Assembly: GCA_958439195.1 (NCBI GenBank)
Contig: OY288153.1
Coordinates: forward strand, 60,345-124,344
Source: an uncultured Paracoccaceae bacterium
GTDB lineage: Bacteria; Pseudomonadota; Alphaproteobacteria; Rhodobacterales; Rhodobacteraceae
DNA: 64,000 nucleotides
Direction of reading: 5' to 3'
In this document: positions 17,477-26,139 of the stretch, one piece after another
Layout of the letters: every line of letters starts with the position of its first letter
Position numbering within the stretch: position 1 is the first letter of the stretch
Program-made: the position numbers and the translations under genes
The notes under the pieces: model-generated
What the model saw: only the letters and a program-made list of their open reading frames with translations
What the model was told of the DNA's origin: nothing
Database searches by the model: none

Positions 17477-19231
17477 TTACGGCAGCAGCACGATCCCGCC
17501 CGCCACACCCAACATGTTCAGCGGCGCAGGCGAAATGGCCGCCGGCGCATCCTGCAAGGCGGCTATCAACGCCTCGCCTTCGGCGCGGTCGGGCAGCACG
17601 CCCCCCATCGCCACAACAGACCTGCGCTGCACCTCGCCCCCGCGCATCCCCAAACCTTCGTATCGGATGAACCCGGACGGCTCACGCAACAGAACCAGCG
17701 CCTCCTCGCCCGCCGCGTCCGCCCAAAGATCGGCCACGACCAACACGCAACCCGGCCTTTCCCCACCCGGCAAGGGGCTACGACATGCATCGATCCAGCT
17801 TTGCAACTCCATCGCCGGAATTGCCGCCAGCAGCATGTCGCGCGTCGCGGTCGCGCCCGCAGGCTGCACAGGCATCACAGCACGCAAATCGGCCAGCAAC
17901 GCTTCGGCCCCATGCGCGATCACCGCCGGGTCGCCGCTTTCCGCCCGCTCCTGCGTCCGCGCTGCCAACCGCGCCGCCAGCATGTCCTGCCCCGGCATCA
18001 GCGCCAGCGTCGCCAACTGTTCGATCGCCCGCGCACCGGGCCACCCCCAGCGTTCCAGGGCCGCGATGTCCAACTCGGCCGCCGTCACCTGCCCGGTCTC
18101 AAACCGCGCCAGTTGCGACCGCGCCGAAATCGCCTCGGCATTCAGCACGGGCGTCAGCCAAAGCGCCGCCGCCACCGCCGTCGCCACCGCCATCACCACA
18201 TTCGCCCGCCGCACCAGACCGCGCCAGCCTGCCCCACGCATCACGGCCAGCAGATACAGCAGCGCATATCCCGCCGCCAAAAGCACCAGCACCACCCCGA
18301 ACACGCGCCCCGGCGTCCAGCCATGCTGCACCACCCGCATCCCCAAGGCCCATCCGGCAAGGGCCACCGGCATTGGCATCAGCACCGCCAAACCTTGCGC
18401 CGCGCGGGGGATCACCACCCCCTCTGCCGCCTGCGTGTCGTCGCGCTCCACCACCGCGCTGATCAAGGCCGCCGCCCCCGCCGCCAACACCAGCAGGATC
18501 ACCGCCGCCGATATCCCCTCGGGCAGATGCGAAAAGCCCTGAACCGGCAGCGCAACCAGGAACAGCGCCATCACCGCCAACAGCAGCGGCGTCAACAACC
18601 GCATCAGCCGCAGGATCAGGTCCGGCGACAGCAGGTCCACATTCTCGACCGCGACCGCAATTCCGATACCCAGCGCCGCCCCGGTGATCATCCCCGCCAG
18701 CGGCCCGCCCGTGGCCATCAGCCAGTCGATCACCCCCAGCCCAACAAGGCCCAACAGCGCATCCGACAGCCAGATCAAGCCCCAGACCAAACCGGCAAAA
18801 ACCCAGGCCACCACGACCCGCACCACCAGAAGCCAGCTTTCACCGAACAATGCGGGATAATCGCTCCAACCCGGCCCCGACGCCGCGATCAGAAAGGGCA
18901 AGGCCAGAAAACTGATCGCAAAGGCAGCGACAAAGGACAGGTCGGCGAAATGAAACTGCGCCACCGCACCATAGCGCAGCGAGGCCAAAAGCAGCAGCCC
19001 CGCCACGACCGCCGCCAAAGGGGCCGCCACAACCACCGCCCGGCGCAGCGCCAATGGCCCGGCCACTGCCAGAACCGCGCCGAAAAAGACAATCGCAAAG
19101 CTGGTCAGGAAAAATTGCAACCGGTCGGTCACGCCCGCCCGCAGCGCCACCTCATCCAGCAGCCAAAGGCACAGCCCCGCCAGCGCCCCGGTCAGCGCCA
19201 ATCGACCGCGCCGCAGCATCAGCCCATTCAT
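17477..19231 (-). CDS. DUF4153-type multi-spanning membrane protein
   Basis: A 584-aa protein with roughly ten hydrophobic helices in the first 400 residues (for example FFLTSFAIVFFGAVLAVAGP and SAAVILLVLAAGAAALISAV) and a soluble C-terminal third. It resembles DUF4153 membrane proteins, whose function is unknown. The ATG at 19231 follows GGGACTGGGGCAG; the open frame extends upstream through a 13-14 bp tandem repeat, giving a possible longer form starting at 19315. It follows an orphan position between the HNOB pair and mttB-like gene. Confidence 0.75.
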   Translation of the reverse strand: MNGLMLRRGRLALTGALAGLCLWLLDEVALRAGVTDRLQFFLTSFAIVFFGAVLAVAGPLALRRAVVVAAPLAAVVAGLLLLASLRYGAVAQFHFADLSFVAAFAISFLALPFLIAASGPGWSDYPALFGESWLLVVRVVVAWVFAGLVWGLIWLSDALLGLVGLGVIDWLMATGGPLAGMITGAALGIGIAVAVENVDLLSPDLILRLMRLLTPLLLAVMALFLVALPVQGFSHLPEGISAAVILLVLAAGAAALISAVVERDDTQAAEGVVIPRAAQGLAVLMPMPVALAGWALGMRVVQHGWTPGRVFGVVLVLLAAGYALLYLLAVMRGAGWRGLVRRANVVMAVATAVAAALWLTPVLNAEAISARSQLARFETGQVTAAELDIAALERWGWPGARAIEQLATLALMPGQDMLAARLAARTQERAESGDPAVIAHGAEALLADLRAVMPVQPAGATATRDMLLAAIPAMELQSWIDACRSPLPGGERPGCVLVVADLWADAAGEEALVLLREPSGFIRYEGLGMRGGEVQRRSVVAMGGVLPDRAEGEALIAALQDAPAAISPAPLNMLGVAGGIVLLP

Positions 19232-19247
19232 CTGCCCCAGTCCCCAA

Positions 19248-19328
19248 GTCGTGGCCCCAAATCGCGGCCCCAGTATCGCGGCGCCAGTATCGCGGCGCCA
19301 GTATCGTGGCCCCAAATCGCGGCCCCAA
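19248..19328. repeat. Tandem array of 13-14 bp units upstream of the DUF4153 gene
   Basis: About six units of the form ATCGCGGCCCCA(GT/A) run head to tail from just 17 bp upstream of the start codon. Two adjacent units (19275-19302) are identical. Unit length is not a multiple of three and alternates between 13 and 14 bp, so copy-number change would shift any upstream reading frame and alter leader spacing. Confidence 0.85.
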
Positions 19329-19459
19329 ATGGCAGCCCGGCTGTCGCGGGCCTTCCCGGCAGCACCCTAACCCGCGGCAGACAGCCCGAAAAGTGCTAAC
19401 TCTCCACACGCCTGCCGCGACACGACACGGCGGCAAGGCCCAAAGACGGGACTCCCCTC

Positions 19460-21013
19460 TCAGAAATCCGTTGGCGCGCCACCCTCTTGCTTGCGCCGGG
19501 CGACAAAGCGGCGCAATTCCTCATGCGCCGTGCCGTCCATTTCGGGCGCCTCGAACTCCTCCAGGATCTGCTTGTAAATCCGATGCGCCCGCTCCGGCGT
19601 CCAGATCGACCCGTCTTGTTGCCATGCCTCATAGTTTCGCCAATCACTCACGAACGGCGCATAAAAGGCCGTGGAATAGCGTTCCTGCGTGTGCTGGCAG
19701 CCAAAATAATGCCCGCCCGCACCGACCTCCTTTATGGCATCAAAGGCAAGGTCATCCTCGCCTGTCGCAAAGGTCGCCTCCTCGAAATAGCGCTGGATCA
19801 TCTGCAACACTTCGCAATCCATCACGAACTTCTCGGGGCTGGCGATCAGCCCGCCCTCCAGCCACCCTGCCGCGTGATAAACCATGTTGGTCCGGCTTTG
19901 CACCGCCGCCCACAGGCTGTTCGATGTCTCCCACATCGCCTGCCCGTCCGGCACGTTTGCCGCACAGACGCCCGATGACCGCAGGGGCAGCTTGTAGAAC
20001 CGCACCAACTGCCCCGTCATCTGCGTCGCCCGCATGTATTCCGGCGTGCCAAAGGCGGGCGCGCCCGACTTCATGTCGACATTTGATGTGAATGTGCCAA
20101 TCGCCACCGGGCAACCCGGCGCGATATATTGCAAAAGCGCAATCGCAGCCAAAGCCTCGGCCAGCGACAGGGCCACCGCCCCCGACATGGTGACCGGCGC
20201 CATCGCCCCCGCCAACGTAAAGGGCGTCACGATTACCGGTTGCCCGCGCTTGGCCAGCCGCATTGCACCATCCAGCATCGGGAAATCGTGCTTCAGGGGC
20301 GAGACAGAGTTGATGTTGGTATACATCCGCGGCTTGGCCTGAAACTCCGCCTCGGACAACCCGCCCGCGATGCGGGTCATCTCCATCACATCTTCCACCC
20401 GCTCGGCACCCAGCGAATAGGCATGCACGACCTTGTCGGTCAGCGTCAATTTTTCATACAGGCAATCCAGGTGCCGGACCGACGGGTGGATGTCGATAGG
20501 TTCCACCGGATAGCCACCCGCGATATGAATGCAGTTGAAATACTGCGTCAGCTTCATGAACTCGCGGAACGTCTCAAAATCGCCCGACCGCTTGCCGCGC
20601 TCCAGATCCCAGGCATTGGGCGGGGATGACACGTTGACGAACACCATATGCTTGCCACCGATCACCACCTCACGGTCGGGATTGCGCGGCGTGATGGTGA
20701 ATTCGGACGGCGCATGCGACAGCATCTCCATCACAAAGGCTTCGTCCATCTTCACATTGGTGCCGTCAACCTTACAGCCCGCCCGCTTCAGATGGGTCAC
20801 GGCCTCGGGGTTCAGGAATTCAATCCCGATCTCTTTCAGGATGCGCATCGCCGCCTTGTGAACCCGCAGCACGCCCTCGGCATCCAAAGGCTCGACCGGC
20901 GCGTCGGGGTTTACCGGAATGCGCCACGGCATCTGGTCGATCACCGCCGTCCCGGCCCGCTGCTTGTTTCCTGCCCGGCCACCGGCCCGGCGCTTGCGCG
21001 GCTCTTCATTCAT
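19460..21013 (-). CDS. Trimethylamine methyltransferase (MttB) superfamily protein, non-pyrrolysine
   Basis: A 517-aa member of the MttB superfamily (COG5598 type). Such proteins transfer a methyl group from a quaternary amine to a corrinoid protein. Recognisable segments include ILKEIGIEFLNPEAVTHLKRAG, GGKHMVFVNVSSPPNAWDLE, and GAGGHYFGCQHTQERYSTAFY. The frame is read through with no in-frame TAG, so it is not a pyrrolysine enzyme. GGAGGATGGC precedes the ATG. No corrinoid protein, activator or methyltetrahydrofolate partner gene is next to it, so it is an orphan here. Substrate (betaine-like) is a guess from the family. Confidence 0.88.
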   Translation of the reverse strand: MNEEPRKRRAGGRAGNKQRAGTAVIDQMPWRIPVNPDAPVEPLDAEGVLRVHKAAMRILKEIGIEFLNPEAVTHLKRAGCKVDGTNVKMDEAFVMEMLSHAPSEFTITPRNPDREVVIGGKHMVFVNVSSPPNAWDLERGKRSGDFETFREFMKLTQYFNCIHIAGGYPVEPIDIHPSVRHLDCLYEKLTLTDKVVHAYSLGAERVEDVMEMTRIAGGLSEAEFQAKPRMYTNINSVSPLKHDFPMLDGAMRLAKRGQPVIVTPFTLAGAMAPVTMSGAVALSLAEALAAIALLQYIAPGCPVAIGTFTSNVDMKSGAPAFGTPEYMRATQMTGQLVRFYKLPLRSSGVCAANVPDGQAMWETSNSLWAAVQSRTNMVYHAAGWLEGGLIASPEKFVMDCEVLQMIQRYFEEATFATGEDDLAFDAIKEVGAGGHYFGCQHTQERYSTAFYAPFVSDWRNYEAWQQDGSIWTPERAHRIYKQILEEFEAPEMDGTAHEELRRFVARRKQEGGAPTDF

Positions 21014-21228
21014 GCCATCCTCCGTCGGGCAATCCTGCCCGCTGACGCCCAAGATGGCGAAAGGGGATGGTAAAGGACACTCCAGCCACGACGCGTTCAT
21101 GTCGTTTTTCGCAACCGCCCTGTCAGAGCAAACCGGGCTGGGGGTTATCCCGTCCCCGCCTCCCCCCCGTTGCGGGCCATCAGATCGGCCGCAGGGTTCA
21201 AATCAAAGACCGCCCCTGCCCATTCACA

Positions 21229-21246
21229 TTGGCCCAAATACCCAAT
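21229..21246. repeat. Reverse-complement copy of the dispersed repeat at 8081
   Basis: TTGGCCCAAATACCCAAT is the exact reverse complement of 18 bases of the 8081 copy. It lies in the 272-bp gap between the MttB-like gene's start and the HAD gene's stop; nothing else was recognised in that gap. Confidence 0.75.
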
Positions 21247-21285
21247 CAACGCCGCGACCGGGTGCCGGCGTCGGGTTAGCGAACC

Positions 21286-21981
21286 TCAGGCCGCCAGACC
21301 ATCGATCCACCCCTCCAGATGGCCGATATCCGGCAACACCGCGTCCGCGTGCGGGGCCAGTTCCGCCGCCCCCGCCACCCCGGTCAGCACGGCCACAGCG
21401 CGCATACCCGCCGCGCGCCCGGCCTCCAGATCATGGCGGCTGTCGCCCACCATCACCACGCGGGCCGGGTCCAAGCCCAGTTGCCGCGCAAAGGCCGCGC
21501 ACATTCCCGGACCGGGCTTTGCGCCGTGGCCACTGTCATAGCCTGCCACATAGTCGAACAAACCCCCGATCCCATGCGCCGCCAGATGGGCATGGGCCGT
21601 CACCTCGACATCATTCGTGGCCAGCCCGATCTTCAACCCCCGGTCCCGCAGCGCGCCCAGCACGGCGGGCAGGTCCACGGCGGGAAGCATCGGCGCGCCT
21701 TCGGCCATGCGGTTCATCCGATCCTCCAGATCGCGCGCCTCCGATCCAGGCAGCACCGCCGCCAACGCCTGTGATATCTCGCCCGATGTGCCCGCAATCA
21801 CCACGCTGTCCGGCGCAAACCGCCGCGCCACCGGATCAAAGCCAATGGCCGCGCCCAGAACCCCGGCATCCATCCCGCTCTCTGCCGCCAGCATTCCGAC
21901 CAACCGCTCTGCCCAAGCGCCCCAACTGGCGCGGAAATCGAACAGCGTCCCGTCCTTGTCAAAAATCACGCCATCAATCAT
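21286..21981 (-). CDS. HAD-family phosphatase (phosphoglycolate phosphatase-like)
   Basis: A 231-aa haloacid dehalogenase hydrolase. Motif I is VIFDKDGTLFDF with both Asp residues, motif II is GLATND, motif III Lys is in GAKPGPGM, and motif IV is VVMVGDSRHDLEAG. A helical cap lies between motifs I and II, as in phosphoglycolate phosphatases. The ATG gives MIDGVIFDKDGT, standard for the family; the open frame runs further upstream without support. The substrate is not determinable. Confidence 0.88.
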   Translation of the reverse strand: MIDGVIFDKDGTLFDFRASWGAWAERLVGMLAAESGMDAGVLGAAIGFDPVARRFAPDSVVIAGTSGEISQALAAVLPGSEARDLEDRMNRMAEGAPMLPAVDLPAVLGALRDRGLKIGLATNDVEVTAHAHLAAHGIGGLFDYVAGYDSGHGAKPGPGMCAAFARQLGLDPARVVMVGDSRHDLEAGRAAGMRAVAVLTGVAGAAELAPHADAVLPDIGHLEGWIDGLAA

Positions 21982-22122
21982 GCCCAACACCCCCTGTCGC
22001 CTGGACGCTGTTACCACGCCACGTCCTGTCATGGCGGCCAACATTGGCCATCCGCCCCGCTTTGGCAATTGCCACCTGATTGCAGGGATACGCCGTTACA
22101 CGATCCCGTCCCCCGCCCATAA

Positions 22123-22401
22123 TCACGTCCAATGCGTCATCTGCCCGCCCGGCAGCGCCATCCGCGCCTGCATCGGCACCCCATAGCCCAACCCCGCCGC
22201 ATCGCAGAACCCGATCACCCAGGCATCATCCATCAGCAGGAAATCCAGCACCGCAGCCAGAAATGCCGGTTGCCCCGCCGCCTCGGCGACACCGGCCGCC
22301 GTCGCCCCCGTCGCACCCAGAAACTGCCCGAACAGATCGTCCTGCCCGGCCAGCCAACCCAAGGCCTGCAACGCCACCATCTCTGCCGCCTCTGACTTCA
22401 C
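22123..22401 (-). CDS. DUF3572 family protein
   Basis: A 92-aa protein typical of alphaproteobacteria (SEAAEMVALQALGWLAGQDD, then LGATGATAAGVAEAAGQP and VLDFLLMDDAWVIGFCDAAG). It starts with GTG six bases after AGGAG; a second GTG is three bases upstream. It lies inside a much longer antisense frame that is not a gene. It is divergent from the PleD-like regulator, the usual neighbour of this family in related genomes as far as I recall. Function unknown. Confidence 0.82.
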   Translation of the reverse strand: MKSEAAEMVALQALGWLAGQDDLFGQFLGATGATAAGVAEAAGQPAFLAAVLDFLLMDDAWVIGFCDAAGLGYGVPMQARMALPGGQMTHWT

Positions 22402-22524
22402 CACGTTCTCCTGACAAAAAAGCTCAAATCGCATCCGTTCTGGAAAGGTTCCGTTAACAACTTGGTAAGGGTTCCTGAACCAAACTGCACCCACCGTAGC
22501 AGAGACGAACCCGCAAAACAGGCC

Positions 22525-23937
22525 ATGGCAGGCAAGATACTGATCGTAGATGACGTCGCAACGAACCGCATCGTTCTCAAGGTGCGGCTTGGGGCGGTGT
22601 TTCATGAAACCTTCCTCGCTTCGGATGGCGCAGGGGCGTTGAAACTGGTCCGCGACCGCAAACCTGACCTGGTGCTGCTGGATCTGGAACTGCCGGATAT
22701 GGATGGCATCGCTGTCCTCAATGCCCTGCGCGCCGATCCCGCCAGCCGCGACCTGCCGGTCATCGTCCACACCGCCACCCCCAGCGCCGAAGCCCGCCTC
22801 GCCGCGCTGCGGGCCGGGGCCGATGACGTGATCATGAAACCCGCCGACGAAAAGCTTCTGCTGGCCCGTATCCGCAGTCTCCTGCGCCGCCGCGACCCGG
22901 CCGAGGCGGCACAAACCCCGCTCCTGTCGCTGCAAGAACAGGCCGCGCCCTTTGATTGGCCCGGTGTCATCGCCCTGACGGCTTTTCGGGGTGACGCCGG
23001 CCCCAGGCTGCGCCGCGCCCTTGCCCCCCTGCTGCCCCATCGTCTCACACTGTTCGGCCGGGCAGCGGCCCTGGGCCGCGACACCGCCGATTACGCCCAA
23101 CCCGACCCAACTCGGCCCAACCCAACTCGGCCCGACCCAACTCGGCCCGAACCCATGCCGCCCGACGCCTATCTGATCGACGCCACCGCCGGCAATGCCA
23201 GCGCCGCCTTCGGCCTGCTGTCGGAACTGCGCTCTGATCCCGACAACCGCCACGCCGGCATCGCCTTGTTGACCGATGATCCGGCGATGGCCGCGATGGC
23301 CTATGATCTTGGCGCGGATGAGGCGGTCTTTGCCACCGCGCCCGAGGCGGAAACCGCCCTGCGCCTGTCTGCCATGATCACCCGCAGCCGCGCCGCCGCC
23401 TGCCGCCGCGCCAGCCTGCGCGACAATGTCCGCCTTGCCATGACAGACCCGCTCACCGGGCTTTACAATCGCCGCTATGCCCTGCGCCGCATGGGGGAAC
23501 TGTCCGTCCATTCGGTCAACAGCGGCTCTGGTCCCGCTGTCCTGATCGTCGACATCGACCGCTTCAAACAGGTGAACGACCGCTATGGCCACGCCGCAGG
23601 CGATGCCGTGCTGATCGAGGTGGCGGCCCGCCTTTCGGCCAATCTGGGCGAAGGCGACCTGATCGCCCGCATCGGGGGCGAGGAGTTTCTGATCGCCCTG
23701 CCCAATCTTTCCCCGGCCGACGCGCAAGCCAAGGCACACGTCCTGTGCGCCGCCATCGCGCGCATGCCCATCCGGCTGCACGGCGGGGCCGAGGTGGCGC
23801 TGACCATTTCCATCGGCCTGTCGCTCGCCCGTCCCGGCACCCTGCCGGACGAGGCGATAGATCACGCCGACCGCGCCCTGCTGGCCGCCAAGATGCAAGG
23901 CCGCAACCGCGTGATCGTCAGCCGGTCCGCCGCCTGA
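22525..23937 (+). CDS. pleD: PleD-like response regulator with REC-REC-GGEEF architecture
   Basis: A 470-aa diguanylate cyclase. REC1 has acidic pair DD and phospho-acceptor D53 in LVLLDLELPDMDG and Lys in IMKPAD. A second degenerate receiver lies at about 140-290, interrupted by a proline-rich repeat (three copies of a DPTRP-type unit). The cyclase domain has TDPLTGLYNRRYALRRMG and RIGGEEFLIALP. The residues five before GGEEF read GEGD, so the R of the RxxD inhibitory site is absent. The ATG gives MAGKILIVDD, the standard PleD start; an earlier in-frame ATG is unlikely. Confidence 0.9.
   Translation: MAGKILIVDDVATNRIVLKVRLGAVFHETFLASDGAGALKLVRDRKPDLVLLDLELPDMDGIAVLNALRADPASRDLPVIVHTATPSAEARLAALRAGADDVIMKPADEKLLLARIRSLLRRRDPAEAAQTPLLSLQEQAAPFDWPGVIALTAFRGDAGPRLRRALAPLLPHRLTLFGRAAALGRDTADYAQPDPTRPNPTRPDPTRPEPMPPDAYLIDATAGNASAAFGLLSELRSDPDNRHAGIALLTDDPAMAAMAYDLGADEAVFATAPEAETALRLSAMITRSRAAACRRASLRDNVRLAMTDPLTGLYNRRYALRRMGELSVHSVNSGSGPAVLIVDIDRFKQVNDRYGHAAGDAVLIEVAARLSANLGEGDLIARIGGEEFLIALPNLSPADAQAKAHVLCAAIARMPIRLHGGAEVALTISIGLSLARPGTLPDEAIDHADRALLAAKMQGRNRVIVSRSAA
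23101..23145 (+). repeat. In-frame 15-bp tandem repeat inside pleD
   Basis: Three copies of CCC(G/A)ACCCAACTCGG at 23101-23115, 23116-23130 and 23131-23145, with a partial fourth. They encode PDPTR/PNPTR units in the second receiver region. Copy-number change would keep the reading frame. Confidence 0.85.
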
Positions 23938-23946
23938 CCAAAATCC

Positions 23947-24480
23947 TCAATCGCCCACGCCCCTTGATGCCCCGTCTGGCCCCGGCTTGCCGCCGCCGCG
24001 CCGCAACCGCCGTTCCAGCCGGTCGGCAAATTCTGCCCGCTCGGTCGGCGTCATGGCCGACAGCCGCTCCATCAGCAAATCTTGCCCCAGATCAATCCGC
24101 CGCGCCATCCGACCTTTCTGGTTCTCCATCACCGATGCAAAGGCCACCGCGTCAAACGGTTCGCTGCGCAAGACAGACAGCACCCGTTCCAGATCGGCCC
24201 GCATCTCGCGCCGCACCTCGCGCAACTCGGGCGCGCGTTCGACAAATTCCCGCCGCAGCGTGTCACGGTCGCGCGGCGAAAGCGCCTCGGTAAAGGGGCC
24301 AAAATCCAGATCGCGCACGACCCGCGCCCGCGGGTCGCCGTCGCGCAGCACAGCCCCCGCCACCAGCCCCACGATCATCAGGTTCAGCGCCACCGAAACC
24401 CCCAGCGCAATCCGCAACCCTTTTCCTGAAGACGGCGCAGGCGGCGGCAGGGCGGCGGTCTTGTCCTCCATGTCACTCAT
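23947..24480 (-). CDS. Periplasmic metal-sensor-like protein (ZraP/CpxP-type)
   Basis: A 177-aa protein with one N-terminal membrane anchor (RIALGVSVALNLMIVGLVAGAVL) and an Arg/Glu-rich helical periplasmic domain (LRREFVERAPELREVRREMRADLERVL). It resembles 'periplasmic heavy metal sensor' proteins, which form helical hairpins. It is the last gene of the ECF sigma operon, three bases after the small membrane protein. It may modulate the sigma factor or envelope stress; metal binding is not evident from residues seen. Confidence 0.75.
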   Translation of the reverse strand: MSDMEDKTAALPPPAPSSGKGLRIALGVSVALNLMIVGLVAGAVLRDGDPRARVVRDLDFGPFTEALSPRDRDTLRREFVERAPELREVRREMRADLERVLSVLRSEPFDAVAFASVMENQKGRMARRIDLGQDLLMERLSAMTPTERAEFADRLERRLRRGGGKPGPDGASRGVGD

Positions 24481-24483
24481 CGC

Positions 24484-24852
24484 TCAATTCCCGTCCAGAA
24501 GCGTATCAACGCTTGGGATCAACTCTACTGTTTCCAACGGCGTGCCCAGCACCGCATCGCCCAGCGCCGACAGGTCGCCCGGCTGTACAAAGCCGATGAG
24601 CAGCCCCGCCGCCGCCGCCGTTCCCATGCCCGCCAATGCCCCCGCCCCGCCGAACACCGCCGCCAGCCGCTGCCACATACCCGGCCTTGGCATCGGCCTG
24701 CGCAAGGGGATTGCCGAAACACCCTTGGGCTGCACCTCCATCGCATCGGCCAACACCCGCGCCATCAACGCCTGCGAAGGCGGGCGCGGCGTGGCACGCG
24801 CCTCGGCGAACAGATCGTCCAGCCCCTGATGTCTGTCAGTTTTCATCGTCAT
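24484..24852 (-). CDS. Small membrane protein, candidate anti-sigma factor
   Basis: A 122-aa protein with a cytoplasmic N-terminus of about 70 residues (HQGLDDLFAEARATPRPPSQALMARVLADAM) and one membrane span (AVFGGAGALAGMGTAAAAGLLIGFV). Its start overlaps the end of the ECF sigma gene by 17 bp, the usual arrangement of sigma/anti-sigma pairs. I recognise no named anti-sigma domain, so the role is inferred from context and topology. Confidence 0.65.
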   Translation of the reverse strand: MTMKTDRHQGLDDLFAEARATPRPPSQALMARVLADAMEVQPKGVSAIPLRRPMPRPGMWQRLAAVFGGAGALAGMGTAAAAGLLIGFVQPGDLSALGDAVLGTPLETVELIPSVDTLLDGN

Positions 24853-25444
24853 AGCCCAACTCCTCGCGCCGCCCCGCCAACAACGCGGTCAGCGCCCGTT
24901 TTGCGCGGGCGGTCAAACTCTCAACCGCCTCAACGCCAATGTCCATCACCGCCGCAATCTCGGGATTGGTGAACCCTTCGATATGGCGCAGCACCACCGC
25001 TTGTCGCTGCCGGTCCGGCAGCGCGTCCAGTGCCGCCTGCAAGGCCGTCATCCGATCCGCCTCGATCATGCCGGCCACGGCTCCCCGGTCGCCATCCGCC
25101 ACCTCGGGCGCGTCATCCAGGGCGCTGGCCGGGCGGCGCTTGCGCAGGCGCAGCCGGTCGGTGCAAAGGTTGGTCACCACGCGATACAGCCATGTCGCCA
25201 CCTGCGCCTCGCCGTCGCGCCAACCGGGCGCGGCCCGCCACAGCCGCAGCATCGCTTCTTGCGTCACATCCTCGGCTTCCGCACCGTCACCCAGCAGCCG
25301 CGCCGCATAGCCCACAGCGCGTGGCACCAACCGCGCCGTCAATGCCCGCGCCGCCGCCGGATCACCGGCGGCATAGCGGGCCAGAAGCGCCGCATCCGTC
25401 TCACTCGCCTGATGATCGGCCTGCATGTCGCGGGGCATGTCCAT
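24836..25444 (-). CDS. ECF-family RNA polymerase sigma factor
   Basis: A 202-aa extracytoplasmic-function sigma factor. Region 2 reads AARLLGDGAEAEDVTQEAMLRLWRAAPGW, with WLYRVVTNLCTDRLR for promoter recognition. Region 4 has LPDRQRQAVVLRHIEGFTNPEIAAVMDIGVEAVESLTARAKR. The DALPDRQRQ and GVEAVES features match the general ECF pattern. It is co-transcribed with a putative anti-sigma protein and a metal-sensor-like protein, and lies 122 bp after the EF-hand gene, which may be a target or operon member. Confidence 0.92.
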   Translation of the reverse strand: MDMPRDMQADHQASETDAALLARYAAGDPAAARALTARLVPRAVGYAARLLGDGAEAEDVTQEAMLRLWRAAPGWRDGEAQVATWLYRVVTNLCTDRLRLRKRRPASALDDAPEVADGDRGAVAGMIEADRMTALQAALDALPDRQRQAVVLRHIEGFTNPEIAAVMDIGVEAVESLTARAKRALTALLAGRREELGYDDEN

Positions 25445-25566
25445 TCTTCATCCGATTTATCGCGTCAGGCACCGCCCTGCAAACCCCGCGCACCATACCT
25501 CTGGCGCTCCGGCCCTGCATACCCCGCGCGCGAGCCCTCTGGCGCGCGGGTCCGCCTGTCAATGGA

Positions 25567-26139
25567 TCAGCGGTTAAAGAACCAACCACCCCGATCGCCG
25601 TGATCACTGCCATGCCCGCGGCCATGCTTCGGCCCCTTGCCGTGGCCTTCGCGCATCTCTTCCATACGGGCCTGCGCCGCCTCCACTTCTTCCGCGCTCA
25701 GGGCGCCATCACCATCGGTATCGGCCCGTTCAAACATCCGCATCGGCATCGGCGGCGTCATGAACTCGGCCACCGTCAGCATGCCGTCGCCATCGGCATC
25801 ATGCCGTTCCACCATCCGCGAGGCCATCTGATCGGCCCGCGCCTGCATGCGCGCCATATGCATCGCCGACAACTCGGCGGCTGACAGCTTGCCATCCTTG
25901 TCGGCATCCAGCTCGGTCACTCGACCGGCGCGAAAGGCTTCCATTTCGGCGGCGGTGATCTTGCCATCCTTGTCCGCATCCAGCAGCGCGAAATCGAACC
26001 CGCCCATCGGCCCGCCCATTTCCATCGGGGCTTCCATTGGGGCTTCAGGCGCATCCTGCGCCAGAACGGCGGTTGAAAGCGCGGCACCGGAAACGGCAGC
26101 CAGCGCCAGCATCGTCAGGGCGTTACGTGTTACAGTCAT
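25567..26139 (-). CDS. Secreted EF-hand calcium-binding protein
   Basis: A 190-aa exported protein. A signal peptide (LTMLALAAVSGAALSTAVLAQ) is followed by four EF-hand loops: DADKDGKITAAEM, DADKDGKLSAAEL, DADGDGMLTVAEF and DTDGDGALSAEEV. The C-terminus is His/Gly-rich (GHGKGPKHGRGHGSDHGDRGG) and could bind transition metals. GGAGAGACCGATC precedes the ATG; an upstream extension without a signal is rejected. It may buffer calcium or metals in the periplasm as part of the sigma-factor system. Confidence 0.9.
   Translation of the reverse strand: MTVTRNALTMLALAAVSGAALSTAVLAQDAPEAPMEAPMEMGGPMGGFDFALLDADKDGKITAAEMEAFRAGRVTELDADKDGKLSAAELSAMHMARMQARADQMASRMVERHDADGDGMLTVAEFMTPPMPMRMFERADTDGDGALSAEEVEAAQARMEEMREGHGKGPKHGRGHGSDHGDRGGWFFNR

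Noticed and set aside
19248..19328. Possible CRISPR array
   Set aside because: Units of 13-14 bp with no spacers and no cas genes; it is a simple tandem repeat. The same applies to 23101, 47016 and 59209.
16874..19399. 841-codon plus-strand frame across the HNOB and DUF4153 genes
   Set aside because: Its product is Arg/Gln/Pro-rich low complexity and spans two genes on the other strand with recognisable products.
22123..23898. 591-codon minus-strand frame
   Set aside because: Only its last 92 codons are a real gene (DUF3572, starting at 22401). The rest is antisense to pleD.
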